DNA of 64,000 nt, from positions 1 through 64,000 of the forward strand of contig JAPDDQ010000008.1 in the NCBI GenBank assembly GCA_027587225.1, written 5' to 3'. Of this stretch, positions 1 through 8,828 are shown in pieces. Below the pieces are notes generated by a model. The model searched no databases, had not been told where the DNA came from, and worked only from the letters and a program-made list of their open reading frames with translations. How positions within the stretch are numbered: position 1 is the stretch's first letter; every line of letters starts with the position of its first letter. The DNA is from Solirubrobacter taibaiensis (GTDB taxonomy: Bacteria > Actinomycetota > Thermoleophilia > Solirubrobacterales > Solirubrobacteraceae). The translations under genes and the position numbers were made by a program.

Positions 1-2350
1 CGGGTGGCGACGCGGCGGGCGCCGGGTGCGCGCGGCCGCACGGTGAGCCGGCACCGGGCGGCGCGCCGCTGTCGGGCGCCCACGCGTCGCCGGCGCGTGT
101 CTCCACTCGGGCAAGGGTGGCCTCGGCGGCCTCGAGGTCGCCCTGCGCGAGTTGCGCCTCGATCAGATCGGCCGCGACGGCGGCCCGGTCGACCGGCAGC
201 GCGCTGTCGAGCGCTTCTAGGAGGAAGGGCACCGCGCGGTCCGCGTTGCCCGCGGCCGTCAGCGCCGCGCCGAGGCACCAGCCGGGCTGTCCGGCGGCGT
301 GGAAGTCCGCGCGCGCGGTCCCGCGCACGGCATCCTCGGCGTGGCTCAACGTCGCGGCCACGTCGCCGGCGGCGAGGCGCGCGCACGCCAGCGCGCTCTG
401 CGCCCACAGCACGATCCGGGGGTTGCCGGCGAGGCGAGCGCGCTCGACGCCCTCGATCGCGGCGGCGGCGGCCTCGGCGAGGCGGCCGAGGTCGATCAAC
501 GCCGCGACCGACTCGACGGTGAGCATCAGCAGGATGCGGTCGCGGCCCGTCTGCTCGGCGATCGCGGCGCCGCGGCGCAGGTCGGCGAGCGCGGCCTCGG
601 ACATCCCAACCGCACGACGCGCTCGGCCCTGCATCCATAGCGCCGGCAACCGGGTGGCGAGCTGCTCGGCGGTGAGCCGGTCGAGCGTCGCCGCGGAGGC
701 GTCCAGAGCGTCGCTCCCTTCAGTCCCCGCGGACGCGCTCGCGAGCGCGATGCAGGCCAGCGCCCCGGCCTCGAACGCGGGATCGCCGAGCGCGCGGGCG
801 TCGTCGCGCGCGTCGCCGGCCTGCGCTTGGGCGTCGGCCAGGTCACACCCGAGCAGCGCAGTGAGCGCGAGCGCGAGTCGGAGCCGCACGCGATCGAGTG
901 ACGGGACGGCGGGCAGCTCGGTGAGCGCGACCTGCAGCCGTCGCCGCGCGTCCTCATGGCCGCCCAGCCACCACTCCTGGTTCGCGAGCGCGACGGTCAG
1001 CGTCAGGCGCTCGCCGGGCTCGGCGACCTGCAGCGCGTCGAGCAGCGTCTGCCGGGCGCCGGCGGGATCTCCGGCGGCGGCCTGCGCGTCGGCCAGGCGA
1101 CGCTGCCGACCACCGCGCTGTTCGCCGTCGTCCGGGAGCAGGCGCAGCGCGGCGGCGTGGAAGCGCGCCGCCGTCGCCGGTGCGGGCGACTGCAACTGCG
1201 TCGCCGCGGCGGTGAGCACCGAGATCGCGTCCTCGTCCCCGGGACGGGCCGCGTGCTCGACGTGATGTGCGCGCTGCACCGGGCCTGCACCGCGGGCCTG
1301 CAGGGCAGTGGCCGCACGGGCGTGCGCGCCGAGCCGCCAGGCGGGCGGCGTCGCGACGTAGACGGCGTGGCGCACGACCGGGTGACGGAACGCAAACCGG
1401 CGCGGAACCGTGGTGGTGCGGATCAGCCCGCCCGTCAGGAGCTCGTCGAGCGCATCGAGCGCCTCCGGCTCGGGCAGCTCCCCCACCGCCGCGGTCAGAT
1501 CGGGCTCGAACGGGTCCCCCACGACCGCGGCGGCGTCGAGGATCCGGCGCGCTGCGGACGGGAGCGCGGCCAGCTCGGCGGCCAGCGCGGCCGCGACCGC
1601 CGGCGGCACCGAGCCGTCGATCGCTCCGGCCGGCCGCGCCGACGGAGCACGCACCCGCGCGAGCTGCTCGAGATAGAACGGATTGCCGCCCGCCTCGGCG
1701 AAGATCGCCGCACCCGCCTCACCGACCAGCTCGACCGCCTCCGCCGGCGTCAGTGCCGGTGGCCGCAGCGTGGTCACGCCGTCGGCGGCGGCGAGCGCGA
1801 AGCCGATGCTCGCGGGCAGCCGGCCCTCGCGTGCCGCCAGCGCCAGCAACACGGACGCAGCGGGCGGGCGGCGCACGAGCGCGGCTATTGCGTCGATGGA
1901 AGCCGGATCGGCCCAGTGCACGTCGTCCATCCACAGCACGAGCGGGGTCGCCACGGCCAACCGTTCGAGGAGGTCACGAAGCGCCCGGTGCGTGCGGTGG
2001 CGATCGCCGATCGCGGGTTCGCCGAGTGCCGGCAGAACCGTCGCCAGCGCCGCTGGGTCGGCGACGCCCAGCCGCCCCACCCGCCGCTCACCGAGCTGCG
2101 CCAGGTGACGCTCCAGCGCCTCCGTCCACAGCGCGTAGGGCAGGTCGTGCTCGAACTCCGACGCCCGCGCGCCTAGGACTGTGGCGCCGTCGGCCGCCGC
2201 AGACGCCGCGAGGTGGTCGAGCAGCCGCGACTTGCCGATCCCCGGCTCACCCGTGATCACGAGCACCGCGCTCGGTCCGCCGGGCAAGGCCCGCAGCGTG
2301 GCGGCGATCGCCTCACACTCGTCGCCGCGACCGATCAGCCTGGGTGGCAC
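1..2350 (-). CDS. ATPase-LuxR family transcriptional regulator, 3' end outside window
   Basis: The frame is open from a GTG at 2350 to the left edge, giving about 783 residues of a regulator whose C-terminus is cut off. Residues 34-41 read GEPGIGKS (Walker A), and LVLWMDD at about 137-143 is Walker B. An alanine-rich helical region typical of TPR-like repeats follows. The arrangement matches large STAND-type ATPase regulators that end in a LuxR helix-turn-helix. That HTH is not visible here, so the class is inferred from the ATPase and from the complete relative at 12604. A purine-rich GCGAGGA lies 8 nt before the GTG. The gene is divergent from the VOC gene, with 92 bp between them. The signal it senses is unknown. 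Confidence 0.8.
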   Translation of the reverse strand, partial: MPPRLIGRGDECEAIAATLRALPGGPSAVLVITGEPGIGKSRLLDHLAASAAADGATVLGARASEFEHDLPYALWTEALERHLAQLGERRVGRLGVADPAALATVLPALGEPAIGDRHRTHRALRDLLERLAVATPLVLWMDDVHWADPASIDAIAALVRRPPAASVLLALAAREGRLPASIGFALAAADGVTTLRPPALTPAEAVELVGEAGAAIFAEAGGNPFYLEQLARVRAPSARPAGAIDGSVPPAVAAALAAELAALPSAARRILDAAAVVGDPFEPDLTAAVGELPEPEALDALDELLTGGLIRTTTVPRRFAFRHPVVRHAVYVATPPAWRLGAHARAATALQARGAGPVQRAHHVEHAARPGDEDAISVLTAAATQLQSPAPATAARFHAAALRLLPDDGEQRGGRQRRLADAQAAAGDPAGARQTLLDALQVAEPGERLTLTVALANQEWWLGGHEDARRRLQVALTELPAVPSLDRVRLRLALALTALLGCDLADAQAQAGDARDDARALGDPAFEAGALACIALASASAGTEGSDALDASAATLDRLTAEQLATRLPALWMQGRARRAVGMSEAALADLRRGAAIAEQTGRDRILLMLTVESVAALIDLGRLAEAAAAAIEGVERARLAGNPRIVLWAQSALACARLAAGDVAATLSHAEDAVRGTARADFHAAGQPGWCLGAALTAAGNADRAVPFLLEALDSALPVDRAAVAADLIEAQLAQGDLEAAEATLARVETRAGDAWAPDSGAPPGAGSPCGRAHPAPAASPP

Positions 2351-2442
2351 GCCCGCGATCCTCGCGCATCCCTGCCACTCCCGCAGCCCGGTTAGGTGGT
2401 TCCACCGATGAGCGAACGCGCCGCGACCGGGAGTCTTGCGGC

Positions 2443-2946
2443 ATGGACATCCACCCCGCTGTGCGCGTCGGCCACGTGCACCTCAGAGTCGCCGACCTCG
2501 ACCGTGCGCTCGCGTTCTACCGCGACGCGCTCGGCTTCGGCGTCAGCGCCGACGCCCGCGAACACGGCCTCGACATGGTGCTGCTCGCCGCCGGCGACTA
2601 CCACCATCACCTCGGCCTGAACACGTTCGAGAGCGCCGGTGCCACGCCCCCGCCGGCGGGTCACACCGGGCTGTACCACGTCGCGTTCCTGTACCCCGAC
2701 CGGCGGGAGCTGGCCGGCGCCGTGCGCCGGTTGATCGAGCACGACTGCCCGATCGATCACGCCACCGATCACGGCGGCACCGTCTCGGTCTACCTGTCCG
2801 ATCCCGACGGCAACGGCGTCGAGCTGTACTACGACCGCCCCCGCGCCGACTGGTTCGACGCCGCCGGCCGCTTCGTCATCCAGGCCGAGCGCTTCGACCC
2901 GCGCGAGCTCCTTGCATCCCCCATCGACCCAAGGAGCTCCTCATGA
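2443..2946 (+). CDS. VOC (glyoxalase/dioxygenase superfamily) protein
   Basis: A 167-residue protein of the vicinal-oxygen-chelate superfamily, closest in look to the catechol 2,3-dioxygenase type. The N-terminal module begins VGHVHLRVADLDRALAFYRD. Candidate metal ligands are His11, His79 (in GLYHVAF) and Glu127 (in NGVELYYDRP). These sit in the order expected for two beta-alpha-beta-beta-beta units. The substrate cannot be told from sequence. The ATG at 2443 is chosen because the fold starts right after it; an in-frame ATG further upstream would only add low-complexity residues that oppose the divergent regulator. The stop codon overlaps the next start as ATGA, so the two genes are probably co-translated. 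Confidence 0.85.
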   Translation: MDIHPAVRVGHVHLRVADLDRALAFYRDALGFGVSADAREHGLDMVLLAAGDYHHHLGLNTFESAGATPPPAGHTGLYHVAFLYPDRRELAGAVRRLIEHDCPIDHATDHGGTVSVYLSDPDGNGVELYYDRPRADWFDAAGRFVIQAERFDPRELLASPIDPRSSS

Positions 2947-3467
2947 CCTCGCCCCGGCCGTGGCTCGGCCTCATCGCCCTGCTGTTCGCGGGCCTCGCGT
3001 TCTCCGCCGCGACGGCTTCCGCCGACCAGCACCACAACACGCAGCGGCTGGTGGTGCGCGGCGACGCCACCATCACCGACACGCCCGCCGACGGCGGTCT
3101 CAGGCTGGACCTCAAGGACGGGCGCTTCCGCGGCGCCCCCGTCGGCTCGGGCGGCTACGCCGGATCGCTCCAGCTCCGCGTCGCCGAGACGTTCCCGAAC
3201 GGCGAAGGCGGCGTGTGCGCCCCGATCGACGGGCGGATCACGCTCGGCGCCGGCACACCGAACCGGCTCGTCCTCGCCGTCTCCGGTGACTCCTGCCAGG
3301 ACGGCGCCGGCGCTCCGACGACCACGTCGTTCACCGGGCTCGCTCGCTTCACCGTCTCCCACGGCACCGGCAGCTACCGCGGCGCCCGCGGCTCCGGCAC
3401 GGCCGTCTTCGCCGAGGACGTCGCCGACCACGACCGCATGACCCTCATCGGGCACATCACCCGCTGA
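2943..3467 (+). CDS. Secreted hypothetical protein
   Basis: A 174-residue protein with a clear signal peptide (LGLIALLFAGLAFSAATASA, cleavage near residue 27). The mature domain looks rich in beta strands and carries two cysteines (in GGVCAPIDG and SGDSCQDG) that could pair outside the cell. It ends with a glycine-rich stretch and SGTAVFAEDVADHDRMTLIG. No family was recognised. Its start overlaps the VOC stop codon by 4 nt, so expression is probably coupled to that gene. Confidence 0.75.
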   Translation: MTSPRPWLGLIALLFAGLAFSAATASADQHHNTQRLVVRGDATITDTPADGGLRLDLKDGRFRGAPVGSGGYAGSLQLRVAETFPNGEGGVCAPIDGRITLGAGTPNRLVLAVSGDSCQDGAGAPTTTSFTGLARFTVSHGTGSYRGARGSGTAVFAEDVADHDRMTLIGHITR

Positions 3468-3516
3468 GCCCACCTTCCTCCCCAAGACCACCCCAACCAA
3501 CGCAAGGAACCACCTC

Positions 3517-4317
3517 ATGCACTCCCTTCTCACCCTGCGTCGTGCCCTCGTCGGCGTGGCCCTCGCCGGCACCGCGATCGCGGTCGTCCCCAGCGCCGCG
3601 CACGCGGCGTCCTCGTGCACGTTCGACGCCGCCGCGAAGACCGTGACCGTGACCGCGAACGGCGGCGATCAGCCGCTGGTCCTGCGCAACGCGTCCTCGA
3701 TCACGTTCACCGACGGCACGGGCGTGGCCCGCTCGTGCTTCTCGCCCACGACGGGGCAGCTCGCCACCGCGTTCAGCACGACGAAGATCCGCGTCAAGGC
3801 CACCGTGCCGGCGGCGAACCAGCACATCGTCATCGACGAGAGCAACAACGGGCGCTTCATCACCGCCGCCGGCAAGCGCATGTCGTTCGCCATCCTCACG
3901 GGGTCGGGCGGCGACCATCTGAGCGTGCGCATGGGCACCAACCTCGACGAGGTCGGCGTGCGCAGCACGTCCGCGCTCGGGGGCGGTCCGGAGCTCGATC
4001 TCAACCTCGACGGGACCCCGGACGTCGGCATGACCGCGGCCGGTCTGGTCACGGTCGACGGCGGCGCGGGCTCGGACTTCCTGGACGGCGCCGGCACCAC
4101 GACGTTCCAGCTCGAGCTGCTCGGCGGCGTGTCCGGCAACGACACGCTCCGCGGCGGCGGCCGGACGGACTTCCTGGACGGCGGCGCCGGCATGGACACG
4201 ATCCGCTCGGGCGGCGACAACCGGCAGGACTTCGTTCGCGGTGGCGCGGACGCCGACCGCGCGTTCACGGACGCCCTCGACAGCGTCACCGACGTCGAGG
4301 ATCAGCGGATCCAGTAG
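3517..4317 (+). CDS. Secreted RTX-like glycine/aspartate repeat protein
   Basis: A 266-residue exported protein with a signal peptide ending VPSAAHAA. The C-terminal third contains imperfect glycine/aspartate repeats (GGAGSDFLDGAG, GGVSGNDTLRGGGRTDFLDGGAGMD, GGADADRAF). These resemble the nonapeptide calcium-binding repeats of RTX/hemolysin-type proteins, so calcium-dependent folding outside the cell is likely by family. The N-terminal 150 residues are of unknown fold. An AAGGAA ribosome site precedes the ATG. A strong hairpin follows the stop codon. Confidence 0.7.
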   Translation: MHSLLTLRRALVGVALAGTAIAVVPSAAHAASSCTFDAAAKTVTVTANGGDQPLVLRNASSITFTDGTGVARSCFSPTTGQLATAFSTTKIRVKATVPAANQHIVIDESNNGRFITAAGKRMSFAILTGSGGDHLSVRMGTNLDEVGVRSTSALGGGPELDLNLDGTPDVGMTAAGLVTVDGGAGSDFLDGAGTTTFQLELLGGVSGNDTLRGGGRTDFLDGGAGMDTIRSGGDNRQDFVRGGADADRAFTDALDSVTDVEDQRIQ

Positions 4318-4323
4318 ACGAGC

Positions 4324-4360
4324 GCGGCTCGCTCGGCGGGTTCGCCGCCGAGTGAGCCGC
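4324..4360. terminator. Bidirectional hairpin terminator
   Basis: A 16-bp stem (4324-4339 pairing 4345-4360, with one G-U wobble) and a 5-nt loop lies exactly between two converging genes ending at 4317 and 4365. There is no long U tract, which is common in high-GC actinobacteria. Confidence 0.75.
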
Positions 4361-4364
4361 GTGC

Positions 4365-4775
4365 TCAGGCGGACTTCTGCTGCGCGGCCAGCACCACGCC
4401 GGCGCGGTTCTGATGCGCAAGCTCGTAGGCGAGCACCTTCACGAACCGATCGCGAGCCGCGCCGTCGAGGCCGAACCGCACACCGTCGACGTCCAGCCCG
4501 TCATAGCCGGGCCACGGCTCGTTGCCCAGCAGCGCGTCGATGTCGGCGAGCACCACCACGCGGTTCTGATTGGTGCGCTCGTGGTGACCGAGCTTGATGA
4601 GATCGGTCGCCGGGAGTCCGCTGAGGTGCGAGCACACCTGGGCGGCGCTCAGCTTGTCGTAGCGCGCCATCGGGAGCGCGGGCGGATCGACGGGCTCCTG
4701 CCGCTGCATCTCCGGCAGCGCCGAGGCCTTGCCGCCGCGGCCGGACCGCAGGTACTTCTTTACAGACTGCATCAT
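4365..4775 (-). CDS. Small conserved-looking hypothetical protein
   Basis: A 136-residue protein beginning MMQSVKKYLRSGRGGKA, with a basic, probably disordered N-terminus. A compact domain follows, containing SAAQVCSHLSGLPATDLIKL and ADIDALLGNEPWPGYDGL. The helix-rich composition suggests a soluble cytoplasmic protein. I do not recognise the family. A good ribosome site (GGGGAAG) lies before the start. It is the last gene of the leftward run 11320-4365, separated by 59 bp from the PLP enzyme, so it may belong to that transcript. No functional link is visible. Confidence 0.7.
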   Translation of the reverse strand: MMQSVKKYLRSGRGGKASALPEMQRQEPVDPPALPMARYDKLSAAQVCSHLSGLPATDLIKLGHHERTNQNRVVVLADIDALLGNEPWPGYDGLDVDGVRFGLDGAARDRFVKVLAYELAHQNRAGVVLAAQQKSA

Positions 4776-4834
4776 GAGGCTTCCCCACAGGGGTTGATCG
4801 GTGCCCGAGCGCTGCGGCACCCAAGAGCCTACCC

Positions 4835-6145
4835 CTACCCCCGGCAGGCCGATCGCCCGCCGACAAGTGGGCCGCTGAGCAGGCCACCGAGCGACGGGCG
4901 GGGACGCGGGTCGGGATCGGGGAGGACGGAACCGTCGCTCCCCGTGTAGGTCCAGGCCACGCCGTCGCGCGCGATCTGCGCGACGGCTCCGAGCAGCCGG
5001 TCGATGTCGTCCGCGTTCGTGCCGACGCCGATGCTCGCGCGCACGGCGCGGAGCGCGCCGAAGTGATCCATCAGCGGATGTGCGCAGAACGCGCCGTCCC
5101 GGACGCCGATGCCGTGCTCGGCCCCGAGCGCGGCCGCCAGCAGTGCCGGGTTGAGGCCCGCGACGTTGAAGCTGACGACACCGACCCGGTCGTGGCCGCG
5201 CCCCCACAGCTCGTAGGTGCGCACGCCGTCGATCGCGTCCAGGCCGGTGAGCAGCCGCTCGAGCAGCTCTTCCTCGTGGGCGACGAGCTCGTCCCAGCCT
5301 TCCTCGTCCAAGGCCCGCACCGCGGCCGCCAGAGCAAACGCGCCGAGTGCGGCGGGAGTGCCGCCCTCGTGACGCGCGGGCCCGGTGTTCCACTCGACGT
5401 CTCCGGCGGTCACGCGGCGGGTCGCGCCGCCGCCCGCGAGATAGGGCTCGGCCGCGTCCAGCCAGTCGGCGCGGCCGGCCAGCACGCCCGCGCCGTAGGG
5501 CGCGTAGACCTTGTGGCCGGAGAACGCGACGTAGTCGACGTCCCATTCCGCGATGTCGACCGGCCGGTGCGCCGCGAGCTGGGCGGCGTCGAGCGCGACC
5601 CGCGCGCCGTACCGATGCGACAGCGCGGAGATCGCCTCGATCGGCCACACCTCACCCGTCACGTTCGAGGCGCCGGTCACGGACACGAGCGCGGGCCCGC
5701 CGATGTCGCGCAGCGCCGACTCCAGCGTGCGCAACGCATCCTCGGGGCTCGCGGGAATGCCCAGGTCGCGCACGTCGCCGCGCCGCCACGGCAACAGGTT
5801 CGCGTGGTGCTCGCCCGTGAACGTGAGCACCGTGGTGCCCACCGGCAGCGCGCCCGCGAGCAGGTTGAAGGCGTCCGTCGTATTGCGCGTGAACAGCACG
5901 ACGTCGTCCTCACGCGCCCCGACGAACCCGCGCACGATCTCGCGTGCGCGGGTGTACGCCTCGGTGCTGACCACGGACGCGAACCCCGCGCCGCGGTGGA
6001 CGCTGCCGTAGTAGGGCAGCAGCTCATCCACCGCGGCGGCGACCGACTCGAGCGCGGGCGCGCTCGCGGCGTTGTCGAGGTTCGCGTAGCGGACCCACTC
6101 GCCGGTGACGAGCGGCACTTCCAGATCGCCACCGACGAGCTTCAT
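4835..6145 (-). CDS. Class V aminotransferase-fold, cysteine desulfurase-like PLP enzyme
   Basis: A 436-residue fold-type I PLP enzyme closest in look to SufS/CsdA-type cysteine desulfurases. EHHANLLPW (His113 stacking on PLP), ALDAAQ (Asp186, Gln189) and SGHKVYAPYG (Lys212 as Schiff-base lysine) are all present. Cys354 sits in GVRDGAFCAHPLM, the position of the persulfide-forming cysteine of SufS. Expected reaction by family: cysteine to alanine plus enzyme persulfide. No suf or isc scaffold gene is nearby, so a catabolic or sulfur-mobilising role is as likely as Fe-S assembly. It starts one base after the stop of the secreted thioredoxin-like gene, and a symporter of TcyP type lies upstream. 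The last 35 residues form a proline/glycine-rich tail. Confidence 0.85.
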   Translation of the reverse strand: MKLVGGDLEVPLVTGEWVRYANLDNAASAPALESVAAAVDELLPYYGSVHRGAGFASVVSTEAYTRAREIVRGFVGAREDDVVLFTRNTTDAFNLLAGALPVGTTVLTFTGEHHANLLPWRRGDVRDLGIPASPEDALRTLESALRDIGGPALVSVTGASNVTGEVWPIEAISALSHRYGARVALDAAQLAAHRPVDIAEWDVDYVAFSGHKVYAPYGAGVLAGRADWLDAAEPYLAGGGATRRVTAGDVEWNTGPARHEGGTPAALGAFALAAAVRALDEEGWDELVAHEEELLERLLTGLDAIDGVRTYELWGRGHDRVGVVSFNVAGLNPALLAAALGAEHGIGVRDGAFCAHPLMDHFGALRAVRASIGVGTNADDIDRLLGAVAQIARDGVAWTYTGSDGSVLPDPDPRPRPSLGGLLSGPLVGGRSACRG

Positions 6146-8776
6146 CTACTTCGTGACCTTGATCGAGGCCCCGGAGGCCGAGGCGGCCTGGTAGGTCTTG
6201 TCACCGGCCCAGGCGAGGGTGACCTTCCACGTGCCCTTGGCCAGCTTCGGCACCGAGACGGTGACGACGCCGTTCTTGAGCGTGCCCGTGACCTTCTTGG
6301 TCGTCTTGCCCTTCTTGAGCGTAAGCGTGACCTTGCCGGTGGCCTTGGTGGCGTTCTTGGCCGTGGAGATCGTGACCTTGTACTTGCCGGACTTCCTGCT
6401 CGTCGGCGCCTTGGACACGGCACCGGCGACCTTGCTGGCCTTGGCCTTAACCGCGACGGGGGTGGGCGTTGCGGTCGGGGCGGGGTTGACGATCGGCACG
6501 ACGGTCGGGTCCGGGGTCGGCTCCGGCGTCGGGTCCACCACCACGTCCTTGGCCTTGACCGTCAGCGACCGGGTCTCGCTCCAGGCGTCGATGAACTCGT
6601 CACCGGCGTAGGAGACCGTGTACTCGTACGTGCCCGAGGCCAGGGTCGCCGGCAGCGTGAAGGACGCCGCGCCGCCCGAGACCGCCGCGGTACCGGTGTG
6701 CACCGTCGCGCCCGCGCTCTTGACGTCGATCGCCAGGTTGCTGGTCGGCGTGCGCCCGGCGGGGAACGTGACGCCGAGGGTGACCGTGGGCGCGGTGCCC
6801 TCGACCACGTCGTTCGCGGCGACGGTGCGCGCCGTGTAGAGGGAGCCACCCGGCAGACCGCCGAAGAAGACCTCCAGCGCCCGCTTGGCGGCCGCGCCAC
6901 CGATGACGCTGCTCGGCGTGGTGACGTTGCCCCAGGCGTTGTTGTTGACGTTGCCCTTGCGGGTGTTGGCGAGGCCCCAAGGCGCCGCGAGCGCGTTGAG
7001 CTGCGCGAGGTACGTCTGGTCCGGCAGCGGCTTGGCCCGCTCGGCCACGTGCTTGGCGTTGAGGTCGGCGTAGCTCGTCGGCGCGTTCGCGCCCAGCGCG
7101 GCCAGCGCCGGGGCGATCGCCCCCGGGCCGGCGGGGAGCGGGTTCGCGCCACCGGGGGCGATGGATGTGCCCAGGGCGGTCGCGGTCACCGTCGCGGTGT
7201 CACCGTCGACGAGGAACTGCGCGGCGTCGGTGCTGATCGACGTGTCGGCGATCACCGCGGCGCGGTCGGTCTTCCACGTGTAGGCCGCGATCCGCTCGTT
7301 GAGCGTGGCCCAGTACGGAGCGGCCTGCGGAAGCTGCGTCAGGCCGACCTGGTTCGGCTGGGGATTCGTCATCCACCAGTTCGACATGTACTCGAGGTTG
7401 GAGGCGCCGGGCCGCTTGATGATCCAGTGGCGCGTCGTGCCACCGAAGGGCGCAGTACCGCCCTTGCCCTTGTAGCCGAACAGGTACGGCACCTGCAGGC
7501 GCGCGACCTTTTCCGCGGGCTTGGTCGTGTCGCCACCCGGGAAGAAGGTGATGGCGGTGCTCTCGGTGACCTGGTACTGGGTCTGGAAGTTGCTGAGGAA
7601 CTGCTGCACCAGCTCGGCGTAGAGGAAGCTCGGGAACGCGCCGTTGTTGTGCGCGTTGCGCGTCTGCAGCGGGTTGGAGCCACCCGTCGGGTTGCCGGCG
7701 ACCTTGCCGCCGTCGAGCACGGTGTCGTAGTTGTAGACCGTGACGTTCTGCGCCTTCGCCTCCTTGTTCACGAACGGGATCACCGCGCGCGTGTTCGGGC
7801 ACCAGGTGCCGCCGAGCAGGATCGCCGCGTCGGCATCCGTCGCGTTCTGGAGCAGGTTGACCAGCTCGGGGAGCGTGACCTGGTTCACGCTCCAGCCGTC
7901 ACGGTCGGCCTCGGTGAGGACCGGGACGTCAGGCCCGAGGGTCGCGTTGGTGGCCGCCGCGCGCGCACGCTCGTTGGCCTCCTCCTTCCACCACGAGAAC
8001 TGCTCGACGGTCGCGAACGTCTTGTTGTCGATCGCGGCCGCGACCTTCGTCGCCGCGTCGGCGTCGTCGGTCAGGTTGACCGAGGAGACGATCTTGTCCT
8101 TGTCCGCACCGACCGTGTTGTCCGTGTTGTAGACGAGGAAGTAGCTGTCCTGCGAGTTGGCGGGCACGGCCGGCCAGCCGCCCGTGTAGTCGAAGACCGG
8201 GGCGTTGGCGTCGTTGACGTTCGTGCCCGCGGCGGTCGTGACGGCCTGGCCCGCGGCGCCGGGGTTGGTGCGGGTCGCGACGACACCGTTACCGAGCGAC
8301 TGGGCGACGATGTTGCCCCACGCGTCGTTGTACTTGTTGCGCGAGGCCGCGGTGAGCGAGGTGATGCTCGCCGAGTTGCGGATGTCGAAGTTGGGCCACG
8401 CGGTCGTGCCCACCGTCGCGCCGCCGGTGAGGTTCGGGTTGAACCAGTAGACCTTGCTGATGCCCTCGGCCTTCGCGGCGGCCTCCACGGCCCGCGCCCG
8501 CGTGGCGAACGTGGCGTCGGTCTTCGGATCACCGATGAGGATCGCGAAGTTGCCGGGCTGGCGCAGCAGGTGCTGGAAGCGGTCGTAGGTGACCGAGTCG
8601 ATGATCGGCGTGGAGTTGGCGGCGAACCCGAGCGCTTGCTGCAGGTACACCGAGCGGTTCCACTTGGTGGTCGTGACGGCCGCATCAGCGGTCGTCGAGG
8701 AGGCGAGCGGGACGATCGCTGCGGCAGCTATCAGGGCAGCAGCGAGCGACCGCTTCCGACGGGGGAAAGCGTTCAC
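6146..8776 (-). CDS. Large secreted protein with thioredoxin-like region and Ig-like repeats
   Basis: An 876-residue exported protein; the signal peptide runs to about residue 33. Two stretches look thioredoxin-like: residues 75-115 (NFAILIGDPKTDATF) and about 316-345 (AAILLGGTWCPNTRAVIPF). Cys326 in WCPNT is the only cysteine I can find in the whole protein, so any redox role would be single-cysteine. Residues ~660-750 and ~790-876 look like bacterial Ig-like beta modules, separated by a Pro/Thr linker. There is no sorting signal or C-terminal membrane segment. The gene lies between an anchored Ser/Thr-rich protein and a cysteine-desulfurase-like enzyme, so handling of extracellular disulfide or cystine is an attractive guess. 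The thioredoxin call rests on motif resemblance only. Confidence 0.75.
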   Translation of the reverse strand: MNAFPRRKRSLAAALIAAAAIVPLASSTTADAAVTTTKWNRSVYLQQALGFAANSTPIIDSVTYDRFQHLLRQPGNFAILIGDPKTDATFATRARAVEAAAKAEGISKVYWFNPNLTGGATVGTTAWPNFDIRNSASITSLTAASRNKYNDAWGNIVAQSLGNGVVATRTNPGAAGQAVTTAAGTNVNDANAPVFDYTGGWPAVPANSQDSYFLVYNTDNTVGADKDKIVSSVNLTDDADAATKVAAAIDNKTFATVEQFSWWKEEANERARAAATNATLGPDVPVLTEADRDGWSVNQVTLPELVNLLQNATDADAAILLGGTWCPNTRAVIPFVNKEAKAQNVTVYNYDTVLDGGKVAGNPTGGSNPLQTRNAHNNGAFPSFLYAELVQQFLSNFQTQYQVTESTAITFFPGGDTTKPAEKVARLQVPYLFGYKGKGGTAPFGGTTRHWIIKRPGASNLEYMSNWWMTNPQPNQVGLTQLPQAAPYWATLNERIAAYTWKTDRAAVIADTSISTDAAQFLVDGDTATVTATALGTSIAPGGANPLPAGPGAIAPALAALGANAPTSYADLNAKHVAERAKPLPDQTYLAQLNALAAPWGLANTRKGNVNNNAWGNVTTPSSVIGGAAAKRALEVFFGGLPGGSLYTARTVAANDVVEGTAPTVTLGVTFPAGRTPTSNLAIDVKSAGATVHTGTAAVSGGAASFTLPATLASGTYEYTVSYAGDEFIDAWSETRSLTVKAKDVVVDPTPEPTPDPTVVPIVNPAPTATPTPVAVKAKASKVAGAVSKAPTSRKSGKYKVTISTAKNATKATGKVTLTLKKGKTTKKVTGTLKNGVVTVSVPKLAKGTWKVTLAWAGDKTYQAASASGASIKVTK

Positions 8777-8828
8777 GGGTGTCTCTCTTGTGTGTGGGGC
8801 GGTGGACTAGGGGTGCTGCGAGGCTGCG

